Positions 1 through 10,100 of a stretch of 64,000 nucleotides of DNA are shown piece by piece (the stretch's first letter is position 1; the number at the start of each line of letters is the position of its first letter). The DNA is from Paramoeba atlantica. Its lineage: Eukaryota; Discosea. The stretch covers positions 62,001-126,000 of the forward strand of contig CDRNVI010000051.1 of NCBI GenBank assembly GCA_977017575.1, written 5' to 3'. Under the pieces are notes generated by a model. It saw only the letters and a list, made by a program, of their open reading frames with translations, searched no databases and was not told the origin of the DNA. The position numbers and the translations under genes were made by a program.

Positions 1-79
1 ATTGGAATGTTGCTTAACTTGGGAAGAAAAATACTTAGAATTCAATAATCTACATTGTATAACAATCCTTGGCTTCATT

Positions 80-212
80 AGGGGTTAGGTATGGTGGAAA
101 AGTTGGGTTTCGCAAATTGTTTCCCACTAACGACACACATTTTTGTCTTGCAGATGGGTAAACAAGGTCTTGATTTTGATAGGGGTTGGGCCTGGTGGAA
201 ACGTTGGGTTTC
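80..212. repeat. Two direct copies of a 33-bp motif, 100 bp apart
   Basis: The motif AGGGGTTRGGYMTGGTGGAA, followed by MGTTGGGTTTC, occurs at about 80-112 and again at about 180-212. The second copy is followed by several near-repeats of TTGATTCCAATTTG. No coding frame of note covers the stretch. The function is unknown; it may be the edge of an old element that continues to the left of the window. Confidence 0.6.
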
Positions 213-360
213 CAATTTGATTCAAATTGATTCCAATTTGAGAGAATAATTGTTGGATAAGACGTTACACTACGATTTAAAGATAGAGAACAAAATTTTC
301 ACATTGGATATAAAGCTAGTACGTAACATATCCCATATTTTCGGGGAAAAATGGACACTC

Positions 361-682
361 CTCCTCTCATTAATTTCTATAAATATAAATTATAACAAAA
401 AAAGAAAATTAATATTTATAGAAATTAATGAGAATGGTTAGGCAAAAAGTCCTGATTAATGATCCTGCCTGATGGAAAAACGCTATTTTTCTGCGATAAG
501 CTATCGCGGAACGTGAGATCCAAGGCCCTTGTCGGAAGTGAGGGTCAAATCTTTCTGCGGTGTTCTCCCCTCTATCCTAGCTTTTCCTGTTTGTTTCTTC
601 AAAACTAATTTTGTTTTGAAAATCTATAATTTTTTTTTGAAAAATTAGGAATGGCATTTATAGAAATTAATGAGAAGAGGAG
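361..682. mobile_element. Short non-autonomous element with terminal inverted repeats (MITE-like)
   Basis: The left end CTCCTCTCATTAATTTCTAT is repeated in inverted form at the right end (656-682), the right copy having a 3-bp insertion. A third copy of the arm lies inside at 413-434 and could pair with the left end as a hairpin. The element is about 320 bp and AT-rich and has no coding capacity. No target-site duplication is certain, so the superfamily is open. Confidence 0.55.
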
Positions 683-727
683 TATGTTGCGTACTAGGAT
701 ATGTCTAGGGGGGGGTAACGATACCGT

Positions 728-790
728 AGACCCACCAGTAACAGACCCCCCAGTAACAAGGATTTGGCTCGAGAGGGTGGATCAAGGGGG
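728..790 (-). repeat. G-rich interspersed repeat, copy 1
   Basis: The block CCCAGTAACAAGGATTTGGC, followed by TCGAGAGGGTGGAT, recurs in diverged form at about 3014-3058 and in reverse orientation at about 43042-43070. In copy 1 it is joined to a CCACCAGTAACAGACCCCC repeat. The copy near 43.05 kb is followed about 130 bp later by CCACCCTCCCGAGCC, which also occurs near 15.07 kb. These look like ends of one decayed transposon family; no protein can be tied to it. Confidence 0.45.
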
Positions 791-850
791 AGGGGGATTG
801 GGGCGGGTGAGGGTGGTTGCGCAGGAGCGAGTGTTCTACTTTTACCCTAA

Positions 851-1156
851 ATGGGTTGCTCGAGCTGCTCCTATTGTTCATGCACTGATAAGTGGTCCTA
901 TACTTTGCTTTGTATGGCAACGGAAGACAGCATCATATTCCGGATAAAAAATCATGCTCTTATGTATGAGGCCGTTGCTTGTTCGAAACGTCGTGAGCCA
1001 CGGGTATGTACTCTTAAGGAAGATCACTTGTTATGCTCCGATAGAAAGTGCCGCGGTAAAATTAATTTTTTAGAACCTCTTCTGACGGCCGCACATGGGC
1101 GCACCGCAAACCATGTTTTTAAAGTCTTATACGGTATCACTTCTGTAGCCGGCTAA
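851..1156 (+). pseudogene. Merlin/IS1595-type transposase, N-terminal remnant
   Basis: The remnant contains IKNHALM and then a zinc-ribbon-like run with cysteines spaced as C-S-K-R-R ... C-T-L-K ... L-C-S-D-R-K-C-R, and ends in FKVLYGITSVAG. This matches the order seen in the N-terminal part of the better preserved Merlin transposase at 59.9-61.1 kb (MKNHGLL, a Cys-rich ribbon, then a helix with IW). The catalytic DDE part is absent. Merlin transposases normally run to 250-400 residues, so only the DNA-binding third survives. The reading is by motif order and is moderately sure. Confidence 0.45.
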
Positions 1157-1304
1157 AGATCGCAACGGAGAACTGACTTGGGGCAAAAGCGATCACTCGG
1201 CTGACGAACATCCCTTTGAGTATGCTCTCGAACAATGAAAATCGAAAAAATGAAAAATGTGAAGCGAAAGAAATTCCAATTTCTTTCCAAAAAAATTCAA
1301 AGAA

Positions 1305-1358
1305 TTCCGTATTAAAGGGGGGGATCATCGGGGTCCATATTAAAGGGGAGGTCACAGT
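1305..1358 (-). repeat. Terminal repeat of a TTAATA/CCCC family, copy 1
   Basis: The motif TATTAAAGGGGGG is followed by TATTAAAGGGGAGGTCAC. In reverse orientation the same arrangement occurs at 31826-31950 and 52296-52400, where the two copies are clearly alignable over about 100 bp (TTTGTCTGGAAGG, then ATTTCAGGGAAG). The copy near 31.8 kb lies just before a pogo-like transposase relic, so it may be that family's end. Confidence 0.45.
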
Positions 1359-1481
1359 ATTCGTAAACTGAAAGTGAGCCTCAAAAATACTACTGCCCCT
1401 TTACTTAAGAGTCCGCCGATTTTCACCACTAAACTTGTTTGTTAATGAATAAAATCAGAGTACCCCCAAAAGGGTTACAAT

Positions 1482-2315
1482 TCAACTTCTTATTTTGACA
1501 TTTGTTGGAATTGACGAGGATTGTACATCCAAATTATATCTATTTCCACTCAGATCTAACTCATACATACCTGAGGGCAATGCATCAAACCATACTTTCC
1601 CCGTAAAGGCATTGTCCCCAAGAGAGAGCGTATGTAATGCGCGCGGAAGATTTCGAAGCTCCAACTCACCATCGAGCTTATTCTGTGACAGGTATAAAAT
1701 TTCCAGTTGCTTCGGAAGACTTGTTAAGTCCACGCTCCCTACGAATTGATTTCCTTGAAGATAGAGCTTCAGTAGTGCTCCAGGCAACAAAGTTAAATTT
1801 ATGCTTCCCGAAAAACAGTTCCGAGGCAAAGAAAACACTTTCAAAGAAGGGGGAAGTGCCGTCAAGTCAAGCTCACCGGAAAACTTAGTAGATGCCGACC
1901 AGAGTTCTTCAAACGCATGGGGGAGGGATCCGGCATCAAAGGCTCCATGAATGGCGTTATTTTGGATGTTGAAGTAAATGAGTTTAGGGGGAAGTGCACG
2001 AACCTGAAAATATCCATCCAGCTTATTATCTCCGATACGAACACTGTACACCGTGTGAGGTAGGCTACCCCAGGTGAGATTACCCTTCAATTGTTTGGAC
2101 GACCACTCGATGGATACGACCTCATGGACGGAGTTACAAGCGACACCGGTCCAATAGCATGCTTCTGTTTTATTCTTAGTAAGTACTGCAGTTTCCTCGA
2201 GATTTTCAATGAATTGTGCCATTTGCATGTCTTGTGAGAGGATGGCTCCTCGTACTTTACCCAGACGTGTTCGAGTCCGGGAGGAATCCGCAGTTTTTGT
2301 GATTAGAGATGACAT
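1482..2315 (-). CDS. Secreted leucine-rich-repeat protein, subfamily A
   Basis: This is a 277-residue protein. After an N-terminus ending in TADS comes the family segment GKVRGAILSQD (residues 18-28), then a cap with ACYWTGVAC (about 52-60), then LRRs from about residue 75 to 265 with repeats such as LYLQGNQFVGSVDLTSLP. LRRs of this kind form a curved solenoid used for binding; the partner is unknown. No transmembrane segment follows the repeats, so the product is probably secreted, although the leader before TADS is only nine residues and weakly hydrophobic. An upstream exon or a decayed leader is possible. It is the closest relative of the gene at 42029-42871, with long near-identical stretches. 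The ATG is the only one in frame before the conserved segment. Confidence 0.82.
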   Translation of the reverse strand: MSSLITKTADSSRTRTRLGKVRGAILSQDMQMAQFIENLEETAVLTKNKTEACYWTGVACNSVHEVVSIEWSSKQLKGNLTWGSLPHTVYSVRIGDNKLDGYFQVRALPPKLIYFNIQNNAIHGAFDAGSLPHAFEELWSASTKFSGELDLTALPPSLKVFSLPRNCFSGSINLTLLPGALLKLYLQGNQFVGSVDLTSLPKQLEILYLSQNKLDGELELRNLPRALHTLSLGDNAFTGKVWFDALPSGMYELDLSGNRYNLDVQSSSIPTNVKIRS

Positions 2316-2383
2316 TGCGTGAAGATGAAAGAATGAAAAGACCGCTTCGCTTCTTTAAGAGAAAGAAACTGTTTCTAAGTAAC

Positions 2384-3227
2384 GGGCGGTAGGGACAAAT
2401 ATTTGACAAAATATTGATTTTTTTCGAAATTGCTTACAATAATTGTTTAAACGTTTTCAAATCATTTTCGTATTCATGCAGCCATTTTCAGCGTCTCTGA
2501 GCGCATAATTTTATTAACTTTTTCCCGGCGATCTGAAGGAAGGTTCGACGCTTTGATCCACATGAAATCAACATTTTCTTACCTGACAAACGCAGATGAC
2601 TATCCCAGGACGGCAAATGCGTTTCTGAGTCAATGAAGGGCACCGGGTCGCCCCGGCTGGCCGCTGGCTCCCTCAGGATGTTCCCCCTTTGGGAAGTTGC
2701 CACCCTCCTTCAAGAGTGACACAATAGGCCCTTCACAGGCGTTTGGGGGTGCGAGGTCCGAATGCCTCTACCAGTTTCTGCCGACGTGTTTAACGTTGTT
2801 TAACGACCACATCGGGTATGGGAGTTGGTTCCATGAGGGGGGGTCCGAGTCGGTCCCCCAGACCTCAGACCTATTCGGAGGGTCTGTGTGGATTCGGAGC
2901 AGCTGTGTGGATCACTAAGCATTGTTCTTCCTCGTGGATAGCTGACTGGTCGTATTTCTCGGAGTGTTAGACCGCCCACTATTACCGTAAGTCCCGTAAG
3001 AGAGATTGGGCCCCAGTAAGCGAGATTTGGTTCGAGGGGCTGAGCGGGTGGATGGATGGGGGATCGTGGCTGGGATGGGTGATGGTAGCTGAGCGGGCGG
3101 TGATGTCTCTTTTAAACGCTTAAAATGGGTGTATTAACCTGCAAATGCCATAAAAACATTTAAAAGGACTTTTGAAACATTTTCGAAAAAAATCAATTTT
3201 TCGTCAAATATTTGTCCCTACCGTCCC
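2384..3227. mobile_element. 844-bp non-autonomous DNA transposon with 8-bp target-site duplication
   Basis: The left end GGGCGGTAGGGACAAATATT and the right end, read in reverse as GGGACGGTAGGGACAAATAT, match for about 45 bp and continue into TTGAC and GATTTTTTTCGAAA. The flanks are TAAGTAAC (2376-2383) and TAAATAAC (3228-3235), an 8-bp duplication with one change. An 8-bp duplication suits hAT or Merlin, and both transposases occur elsewhere in the window. The interior is partly GC-rich and has no credible gene. Confidence 0.75.
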
Positions 3228-3235
3228 TAAATAAC

Positions 3236-3698
3236 AATAATACTAACGAATAATACTAACTTATCGTAAACTCTCATTGGTTTCTCCTATATAAATAGGA
3301 TGCTTAGCTAGGATGCTTATTGCTGTGTAATAAATAAGGCCCATAAGAACGCACATAATTCTGAAAATAAGACTAGTATAAATGATTCGTAAAAATACAT
3401 TGATGATAAATGAACGGTACCTTTTTTGGAGCGAAATTTATATACGTAATAGTTCAGAAGTGCATTCGATGACGTGAAATTACAAACTGAGAGTTGCATA
3501 CTTCCGCCATCGGAGAAATCAATCTCTTCAGTGTGTGATAAACGTGTATCTACAAGATCATTGTCGTTGTATTCATTTTAAGTTGAGAGCTAGAAGCAGA
3601 AAGTTTAAATTTCTTTGCACAATATTTTTATGAACTTCAAAAAAATTGAGGACATTACGCTCCCCTTAACTGGCACATCAAGATCTATCTTAATCTTC
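3236..3698. other. AT-rich intergenic stretch, nothing recognised
   Basis: The stretch between the 844-bp transposon and the next remnant holds only short unsupported frames. Small runs such as AATAATACTAACGAATAATACTAACT form a short local duplication. No promoter or RNA gene was recognised. Confidence 0.4.
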
Positions 3699-4019
3699 TT
3701 ATCCCATCAGCTGGGATTTCGTTTGATCGAAGGTTATATAGTATATAGTCGACGAAGCGTCTGACAATGCAATGAAAAAACTTGATTCGGGAGTTGGCGG
3801 GCCTTCAATGCACAAGAAATTTTGTTGAATTGCCGCTAAATGTTGCCTCAGTAGTTCCAATTGAGCGGTGCGAAGGTGATGTGGTTCATCCTCGCTGCGC
3901 ACCGAAATATCGCGACCAATCATCCTAGCCCCATATACTTTGGGAAAAGAAACTTGACGCACCATCGTATCCCACATAATGATACCTAGGACGCGTTTTA
4001 CGTCCCGTACTGTTACCAA
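3699..4019 (-). pseudogene. Possible retroelement fossil (reverse transcriptase thumb to RNase H region)
   Basis: The frame reads TVRDVKRVLGIIMW, like the connection helix after the polymerase domain of LTR or DIRS-type reverse transcriptases. Some 60 residues on it reads FFIALSDASSTIYYITF, like the first catalytic strand of RNase H with its DAS. It is a fragment only, lacking the polymerase, integrase and gag parts and any terminal repeats, and it is old and broken. The similarity rests on two short motifs and could be chance. Confidence 0.3.
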
Positions 4020-4540
4020 TACCTTCGTGGTGAAGACCTCTCCCTCTACAGATTCTTCACTATACAGTTCTGTAAAAAACTTGCTCCTGAGATACTCAGT
4101 GACACTCTGTGAGCACTCAGTGGTGCATCAGACAACCGGTGAGGATTGCATGCAACGGACGCTAGAGATGCTAGAGTCAATGCCCATACTCACACGGGAT
4201 CAGCATACGCTACGGAAGTGCGAAGTGATACTCGATGAGTGCCAGGCACCCTGATACACCCTTCCCCTCCCACCGGGTGACAGGCAAGGCACCAAGGTCA
4301 CATTGTATTTTAGAATAGTAAAAAGAATATCTTAATGATGAATGTTTCTCCTCCCTCACACTGATCGTACGCTTGCGTGTACGACGCGCCGGGCTTGGGA
4401 CCGGTGACGAGCGTGTTTACGGAGGCCGTGAAAATGATATATTTCAAAGACGAATTTTGCTTTAATTTAACCAAAATTACGGACTATACTCCTGATCGGC
4501 GTAGAGCTCTGAAACTAGACGGCCGTCCGAGACCATAACG

Positions 4541-5163
4541 CTAGAGCGCTCGAAATAAATTTCCGTTCGATACCGTAATGTGTGCATGCCGAAAGTCGTA
4601 AGTTAAGTTCCGACTGTGCATTCCCACATTGAAGGTACCTTTAAGGCCAATGTCCCGAAACAGCTTTAGCTCGGCTAAAGTTGACGGAAGCGATGAGAAA
4701 TCGACGGTGTCAAAAAAATCATTGCTTTGAACGTCCAAGATCATCAGTAATGACGGAAGCTGCAGAAGGTTGAGATTACCCGTTAACTATTGGAAGATAA
4801 ATATATTTCCGTTAGAGTCGAGGGAAACGTCTCTAGAGGAAGTTCACCACGAAGCTGGGCATTTATCGTTTAAAGAGACACTAAACTCGACGGTAAAAAT
4901 TTCCAATTTAACGTCACTAAATCTATAAAGTACCAACTGATTGCTTTAACTCGTTTCTTCTCACAACATTCAATGCCATTCCATTCACAGGCAGGTGTGT
5001 TGGTGTCCCAGTTAGGAAGCTTTTTATTTGCGCTTTCAACAAGTCTTGCCAAATCGTATTCTTGCGGTAAGGAAACAGACCTTATTTTCGCTGCACAGTG
5101 ATGCGTTGAAGATTGTACGTCCGATGCACGTAGCGCACGCATCATTAAAAAGGAGTAAGTCAT
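4541..5163 (-). pseudogene. LRR protein pseudogene
   Basis: The 5' part (5163 to 4870) starts with ATG and carries the family segment IRSVSLPQEYDLARL and the cap ACEWNGIEC, and then stops at about residue 97. In another frame the LRR signature resumes (QLRGELPLETFPSTLTEIYL, about 4855-4795), and a third piece (4744-4541) has DFSSLPSTLAELKLF and a tail with HITVSNGNLFRAL. That tail resembles the C-terminus of the gene at 30124-30780 (EITVSNGEPYFF). At least two frameshifts separate the pieces. It is a host-gene relic of subfamily B (SLPQEY type). Confidence 0.75.
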
Positions 5164-5523
5164 TGAAAATTGAAAAGTGTTTAAGAAAAGAGATCCCGAA
5201 TTAATTGGTCGGTCTACGGAACTACAACTGTAGAATAGAGCTCACAAGTATACTGTGATCCCGTTACTTAGCCCCCATACTCCGTGGAAAGAGAATCGCT
5301 CAGTTAAAGAAAGGAGTTAAGAAAGGATAAGTTAAAGAAAGATAAGTTAAAGAGGGGTGAATGACTCGCAACTCTTAGGAGCCAGAGGAGCGAAAGCAAC
5401 ACTATTGTAATTTTGAACAGCGAGAGAAGTGATATAATTTCAGTGACCCATTGTTTCCTAGTGGCTACTGAGATGCATCTGAAGCGCAATGTCTCACTTC
5501 AGTGCGTCAAATGTAGTGAGTGT

Positions 5524-5882
5524 TACAGTGCTCGTAAAAATTGGTGTCGTAAAATATCGAGTTGTAAAAATTAGTACATTTTTAATTAGTGTGACTGTTT
5601 TAATAATCGAATATGCCCGAAGACATAAGAGCGACACTGGGAATAGTGGCCGTGGCTCAAACGACGGAAAATCCTCAGCGAAAAAATATCTACTGAACAA
5701 CGGGAATGGCTTTTTTAAAAACTATAAGGACCAATTTATTAGTTTTCCATGCGTTTTTTTTCTTGGATTCAAGTAGTTGTTTGAAATATAAATTAGTGTC
5801 GTAAAAATTCGTGTATTTTTAATTAACGTTATTTTCTCGACCAACACTGATCAAAAATATACTAATTTTTAAGAGCACTGTA
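5524..5882. mobile_element. 359-bp Tc1/mariner-type MITE
   Basis: The ends TACAGTGCTCGTAAAAATT and, in reverse, TACAGTGCTCTTAAAAATT face each other and begin with TA, the usual target duplication of Tc1/mariner elements. A subterminal motif GTAAAAATTMGTRYATTTTT follows both ends. No transposase is encoded. The inference to Tc1/mariner rests on the CAGTG ends and the TA dinucleotides. Confidence 0.65.
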
Positions 5883-6400
5883 GTCTACAAAGGCGGATAC
5901 CAGGCTTGGCAATGTTGCATGTAGAATCTTTTGTAATTCGTGTTGCTGCACCTCTGACTTTTCCAAGTGGTCAGCGTTTTCACTGAACTGTGACTTAGCA
6001 CTGTAGCTTATGAAAAAGGGTTTTTGATCGTGCGTTCTTTTTAGAGAATGAGCACAACTAGCTGACTTTTAAAAATTCTCCATCTGTTTATTAAATCTCA
6101 TTCTGTTCATTAAACTTTAATGCCATGGGACTTGTACCATGTTCTTAGTCCTGGAGGTTGCAAGGTGTGGAAATCCTTGGATAATGACTTGAAAACACGA
6201 CGGATGAAATAGGAATACTCACTTCTGAGTTATCAATATGTAAAATACAAAAGTTGTCAATAGAAAGTATCAACAGTGTACAGCGGGTAGTGTCGACAGT
6301 GTACTGGTAATATTGATACGAGTGACAATATAAATGAAAAAAATTCTGATCAAATGGTTTAAAAAGAACATTGTTTTCAGATTATTGATAGCTAAACATT
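5883..6400. other. Intergenic DNA with an interspersed repeat
   Basis: The stretch has no supported gene. From about 6122 to 6268 it holds a repeat (TTCTTAGTCCTGGAGGTT, AAGGTGTGGAAAT, GGAATACTCAC) that recurs in the same orientation at 57477-57600. The element family is unknown. Confidence 0.5.
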
Positions 6401-6762
6401 GGAGTCTGTGCAAGTCTTGGCCGTCACGAACGTCACGCGCAGCCACATTATCTTACTTTTTCGAGCTTTCTTAACATTGTTTTGGAAGGAAACTTGATTA
6501 CATGTACTCATTTCAATGTGACTGCAATCGTCTGTTCATCGGCAGCAGTGCCACGGAAATTGCAAGAGCTCGACTCCCTTCACAATCGCACACCCTAATC
6601 CTCCAGCCTTTCGTGTATATTGTAAAATAGTGTCCGACGCCTGACGAGCAGGACAAATGCGTTCTCTGCCTTGAAGATGGCGTTTTGCAAGGTACCGAAG
6701 TGTGCCTTTCATGTGGGCAAAATATCAGGTTATGGAATCTTTCCCTTCCGACTTGCTGCAAA

Positions 6763-6802
6763 GATACAGTTTCTGTACTTTGTTGTACCTTGTTGATTTA
6801 TT
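6763..6802 (+). promoter_or_regulatory. Shared near-palindrome at the LINE 5' end
   Basis: The sequence AAAGATACAGTTTCTGTACT, then TTGTTGTACCTTGTTG, stands 20 bp before the first ATG of the downstream LINE. The reverse complement of the same block (AACAAGGTACAGAAACTGTA, TCTTT) lies just before the minus-strand LINE at 39551-39577 and at the ends of two GC-rich repeats at 34012-34037 and 34657-34687. The core is an imperfect dyad, GATACAG-TTT-CTGTACC. It may be the 5' terminus of the LINE family or a preferred insertion site. Confidence 0.6.
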
Positions 6803-6822
6803 TCTTTATCGTTTAAATCTAC

Positions 6823-7113
6823 ATGGCGCGACGCCGCGCGCAACGATCTCACTCGAATGCGCTGCAGGACCTTACACGAGGACCACGCGGCGTTCGCAAG
6901 CAAAGCGCAACTCCCACCCATCCTGACGCCTCCTCCAACGAGAACGGAAGTACTCCCGACAATCTGTTAAACGTCACGCAAACCGAGCATGTGACAGGCA
7001 ATTCGGCGAATACCACCGCATCGTCCCCAGCGGAACCCTGTAAGCGCAAGTGTCTGAATAAACGTGAATGCTTACACTTGTGCTGCAAGCGTCACTTAAC
7101 TGCGCAAGTATAA
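6823..7113 (+). CDS. LINE element 1, N-terminal zinc-motif ORF
   Basis: A 96-residue basic protein starts at an ATG 20 bp after the shared near-palindrome. Near its C-terminus it has one copy of the zinc motif, PCKRKCLNKRECLHLCCKRH, in which the usual first histidine is replaced by arginine. It overlaps the next frame by 46 nt. It is either a small first ORF, as many LINEs have, or the front of the long ORF separated by a frameshift. The sister element on the minus strand has its zinc motifs inside one long frame, which favours the frameshift view. Confidence 0.55.
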   Translation: MARRRAQRSHSNALQDLTRGPRGVRKQSATPTHPDASSNENGSTPDNLLNVTQTEHVTGNSANTTASSPAEPCKRKCLNKRECLHLCCKRHLTAQV

Positions 7114-10100
7114 CGGATAGCGACACCGTAACATCACATACCGTTATGTCAAAGAAACGAAGGAATTTTGAAGTCTCCCCGCTTGCCATGGCCCGATCAA
7201 TTATACTAGTATTCAGAACTCTCTACAACATGCGGAATATTGGCATCATCATATCTAACGTCTTCAGATGGATATCTAGCCTCGCCGTTCACTTCCTAGT
7301 AGCACCCATCCGCGCAATCCCATCACCCAACGCCCTCAATCCTTTCCGTCGAAATGTTGGCACACAAAGTATCACGACAAAACCGTGTAGGCACATCTGT
7401 CTGAACAAAGTCACCTACAAACACCCTTGTTGCAAACGTCATATACGACACTCCCAGAAGGAAGTCATAAATATGGTGCCAACAAACAATGGACCCTTTG
7501 GTCACGTACTACTAGTCATCACAAGGAACACTCAAACCCTATTGTCCCTATTAACTGGTTGGCTTTCTGAAGCAGCAAACCCATTACACATTGTCCAATG
7601 TATGAACATGGTATATGTGTGCATAGGTAGTACCATCAGGTTCATTACTTCTTCTTGCAGAAAAACGTATGACATTTTCCCATCGCCTCTGCTTTTACTG
7701 CCCCGGATACGAATAATGCACGAGAAATTTTGTTCAAACGTCGCGCGGTTGAAAAAGCAACCACTGAGCATGACCGCTCTTGAAATCATGAAACTTGCAC
7801 AACGAATAATTCTCTGGTATATCAGGTTTTTCTATATACAAGTAGACACTATGCCACAAAATGACGGAAAACCAGAACCCGAAACCGCAAGTCCCACGAA
7901 ACTATGCACATCATCCCAGCCATTCACGACTGCGGTCGAGAAAGAAAGCAATCCCTATTTACCAGCAAACCCAACAGTCACGCTTAACCACAATGAGATG
8001 TACGAGGTGGAAAAGCTGACGGAAAAGCAAGAATTAATCATGCCTTGTCCCAGGGAACAGGAAGGAGAAAACGATGAAGTCCCTGGCTGGGTATTTCAAA
8101 GCAGCGCGACACAGAACCGGGACGAATCCGCACCACCTGACACAAACCATGAACCACGGCAAAAGCAATACCTTCACTTTGTCCAGAGCAGAGCCCGCCC
8201 CGTGAAAGTGCGAACAGTAGCAAACCTGATCTGGACATACTTTCCAGATATTCGAAATGCCAGCGAATCTCCTCTCGTCCGGGCTAGAATAACCTCTCTC
8301 CAAGCAGCACAAGCGGCACTCTCGAAAATGTTGTCTGGTAAAAGCAACTCTCATGACTTGGTTGTCGAGCCTTCCACAACTAAAGAACTCATGGACCACC
8401 GCGGATGCGACTACATACATATCGAAGAACAAAATAGTCAACACATCAGTCGGCATGCCAGCTGGACATCCCTTCTCCAAGATAATACACTTAAACTCAA
8501 CGAGAAGTATGCAACAGCGGGAGCACTAGGCCGCGCAGTCATGAAGGCGCTTAACGGAATGGATATACCACATCTCAGACATCTACGCATTACAGTACAT
8601 CGAAGACTGGAGGAAGCGGAAGAAGTCAGTTACGAACGTATCTCACGCAGAGAAGCATCACCGAATCGCATTCAACAGAACCGTAGTGCACCGACACTGC
8701 GCACTGTACAGCCATGCCGCCACACGTGTCGAAACAAACTTGAGTGCGCACACCTATGTTGCAAAGTATTTGGGCCACCCTATGCACCAGGGAACGAAAC
8801 CGGCTGTGAATCCCCAACAACAGTACCCAGTAACATACATTCCCAAGTTGAACCCTCCACGCCGACAGTGCAATCTGACGCCTCTCAAAGTCAAAAAGCA
8901 GTAGAACTCCTGCAAAAGCACAATGCAATACTTGGCGGGAAGGTTACCATACGACTCAGCGAAGAGCAATGGCGACAGGTTGAAGCGAGAGCAAGTGCAC
9001 GTTGCAACGAACTTCTAAGCGATACAACGGACAGGAAGACAGCTATACGTAACGCAGAACTTCTTAGCGCCGCCCTAGCCGTATCTGCTTACGAAATAGC
9101 GACGGAAGCGAATCCGACAAGGGGCTTCCTCATCAGAGCTAGCACCGGACACGCCCGACGATGGTATCGACCACTCGCCACGGAGAGAGTCGCACAAGAA
9201 CTGAAACACCATCTCACAACCTTGAAAACTTCGCTACGCTATACGAGAAGTAGGACGGAACGAGACGAATTACGAGCACAAATCAAAGAATGTCGGAAGC
9301 TAGTCAGGATACGTGAGGAAGAAGCGACGAAACAAAGAGAAGAAATCGATCAGCGCTGGGCCTCCGAGCGATTTTCCAGAAATCCGTGGACAGCAGCTTC
9401 AGAAACGATCGACAAACCTGACGCTAATGAAGTACAGAATACAACTTACCCGACCTGCGACCGGAACACCATAGAGACATACTTCGAGTCAAGCTTTAAA
9501 CCCAGTGAAGAACTCTTCCAACTGCCTCCTCCAGATGTACTCGGACCAGGAGCCGCCCAACCCATGCATTGGGACCCAATCACGCGAGACGATGTCACAG
9601 CAGCCATCAATATGAAACGGAACTCCAGCTCACCCGGTGCAGACACGATCACCAATCTGATTCTTAAGAAATGTCCATTCATGCATGATCAATTTGCTAA
9701 GGTATTCAATAATCTGATGACTTTCTCGACCTGCCCTCCATCATGGAAAACTGCAATCACTAGGCTGATACATACAAGAACGGTGATACAATGTAAGAAC
9801 GGAGCACCGGAAAACCCCAAAAATTGGCGCCCCATTTCACTGACGAGCGCCCTTGGTAAAGCGTTCCACACAATCATATCGCATCGCCTGACCCAACATC
9901 TTATTCGACACAATGTGATTGACCCGAAAATACAGAAAGGGTTTCTTCCCGAAATCAATGGGACATTGGAGCACACCCAAACTCTATGCACCCTCCTCCA
10001 GCACTACCAGCGACATAAACGACAGTACTGTCTTGCCCAATTGGACCTCACTAACGCCTTTGGTTCGATCCCGCATAACATTATACTAGCTTCCCTAGGT

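Noticed and set aside
6676-6795. Small frame MAFCKVPKCAFHVG resembling a THAP-type start
   Set aside because: Only 39 codons, ending inside the near-palindrome; no further zinc ligands of a THAP domain.
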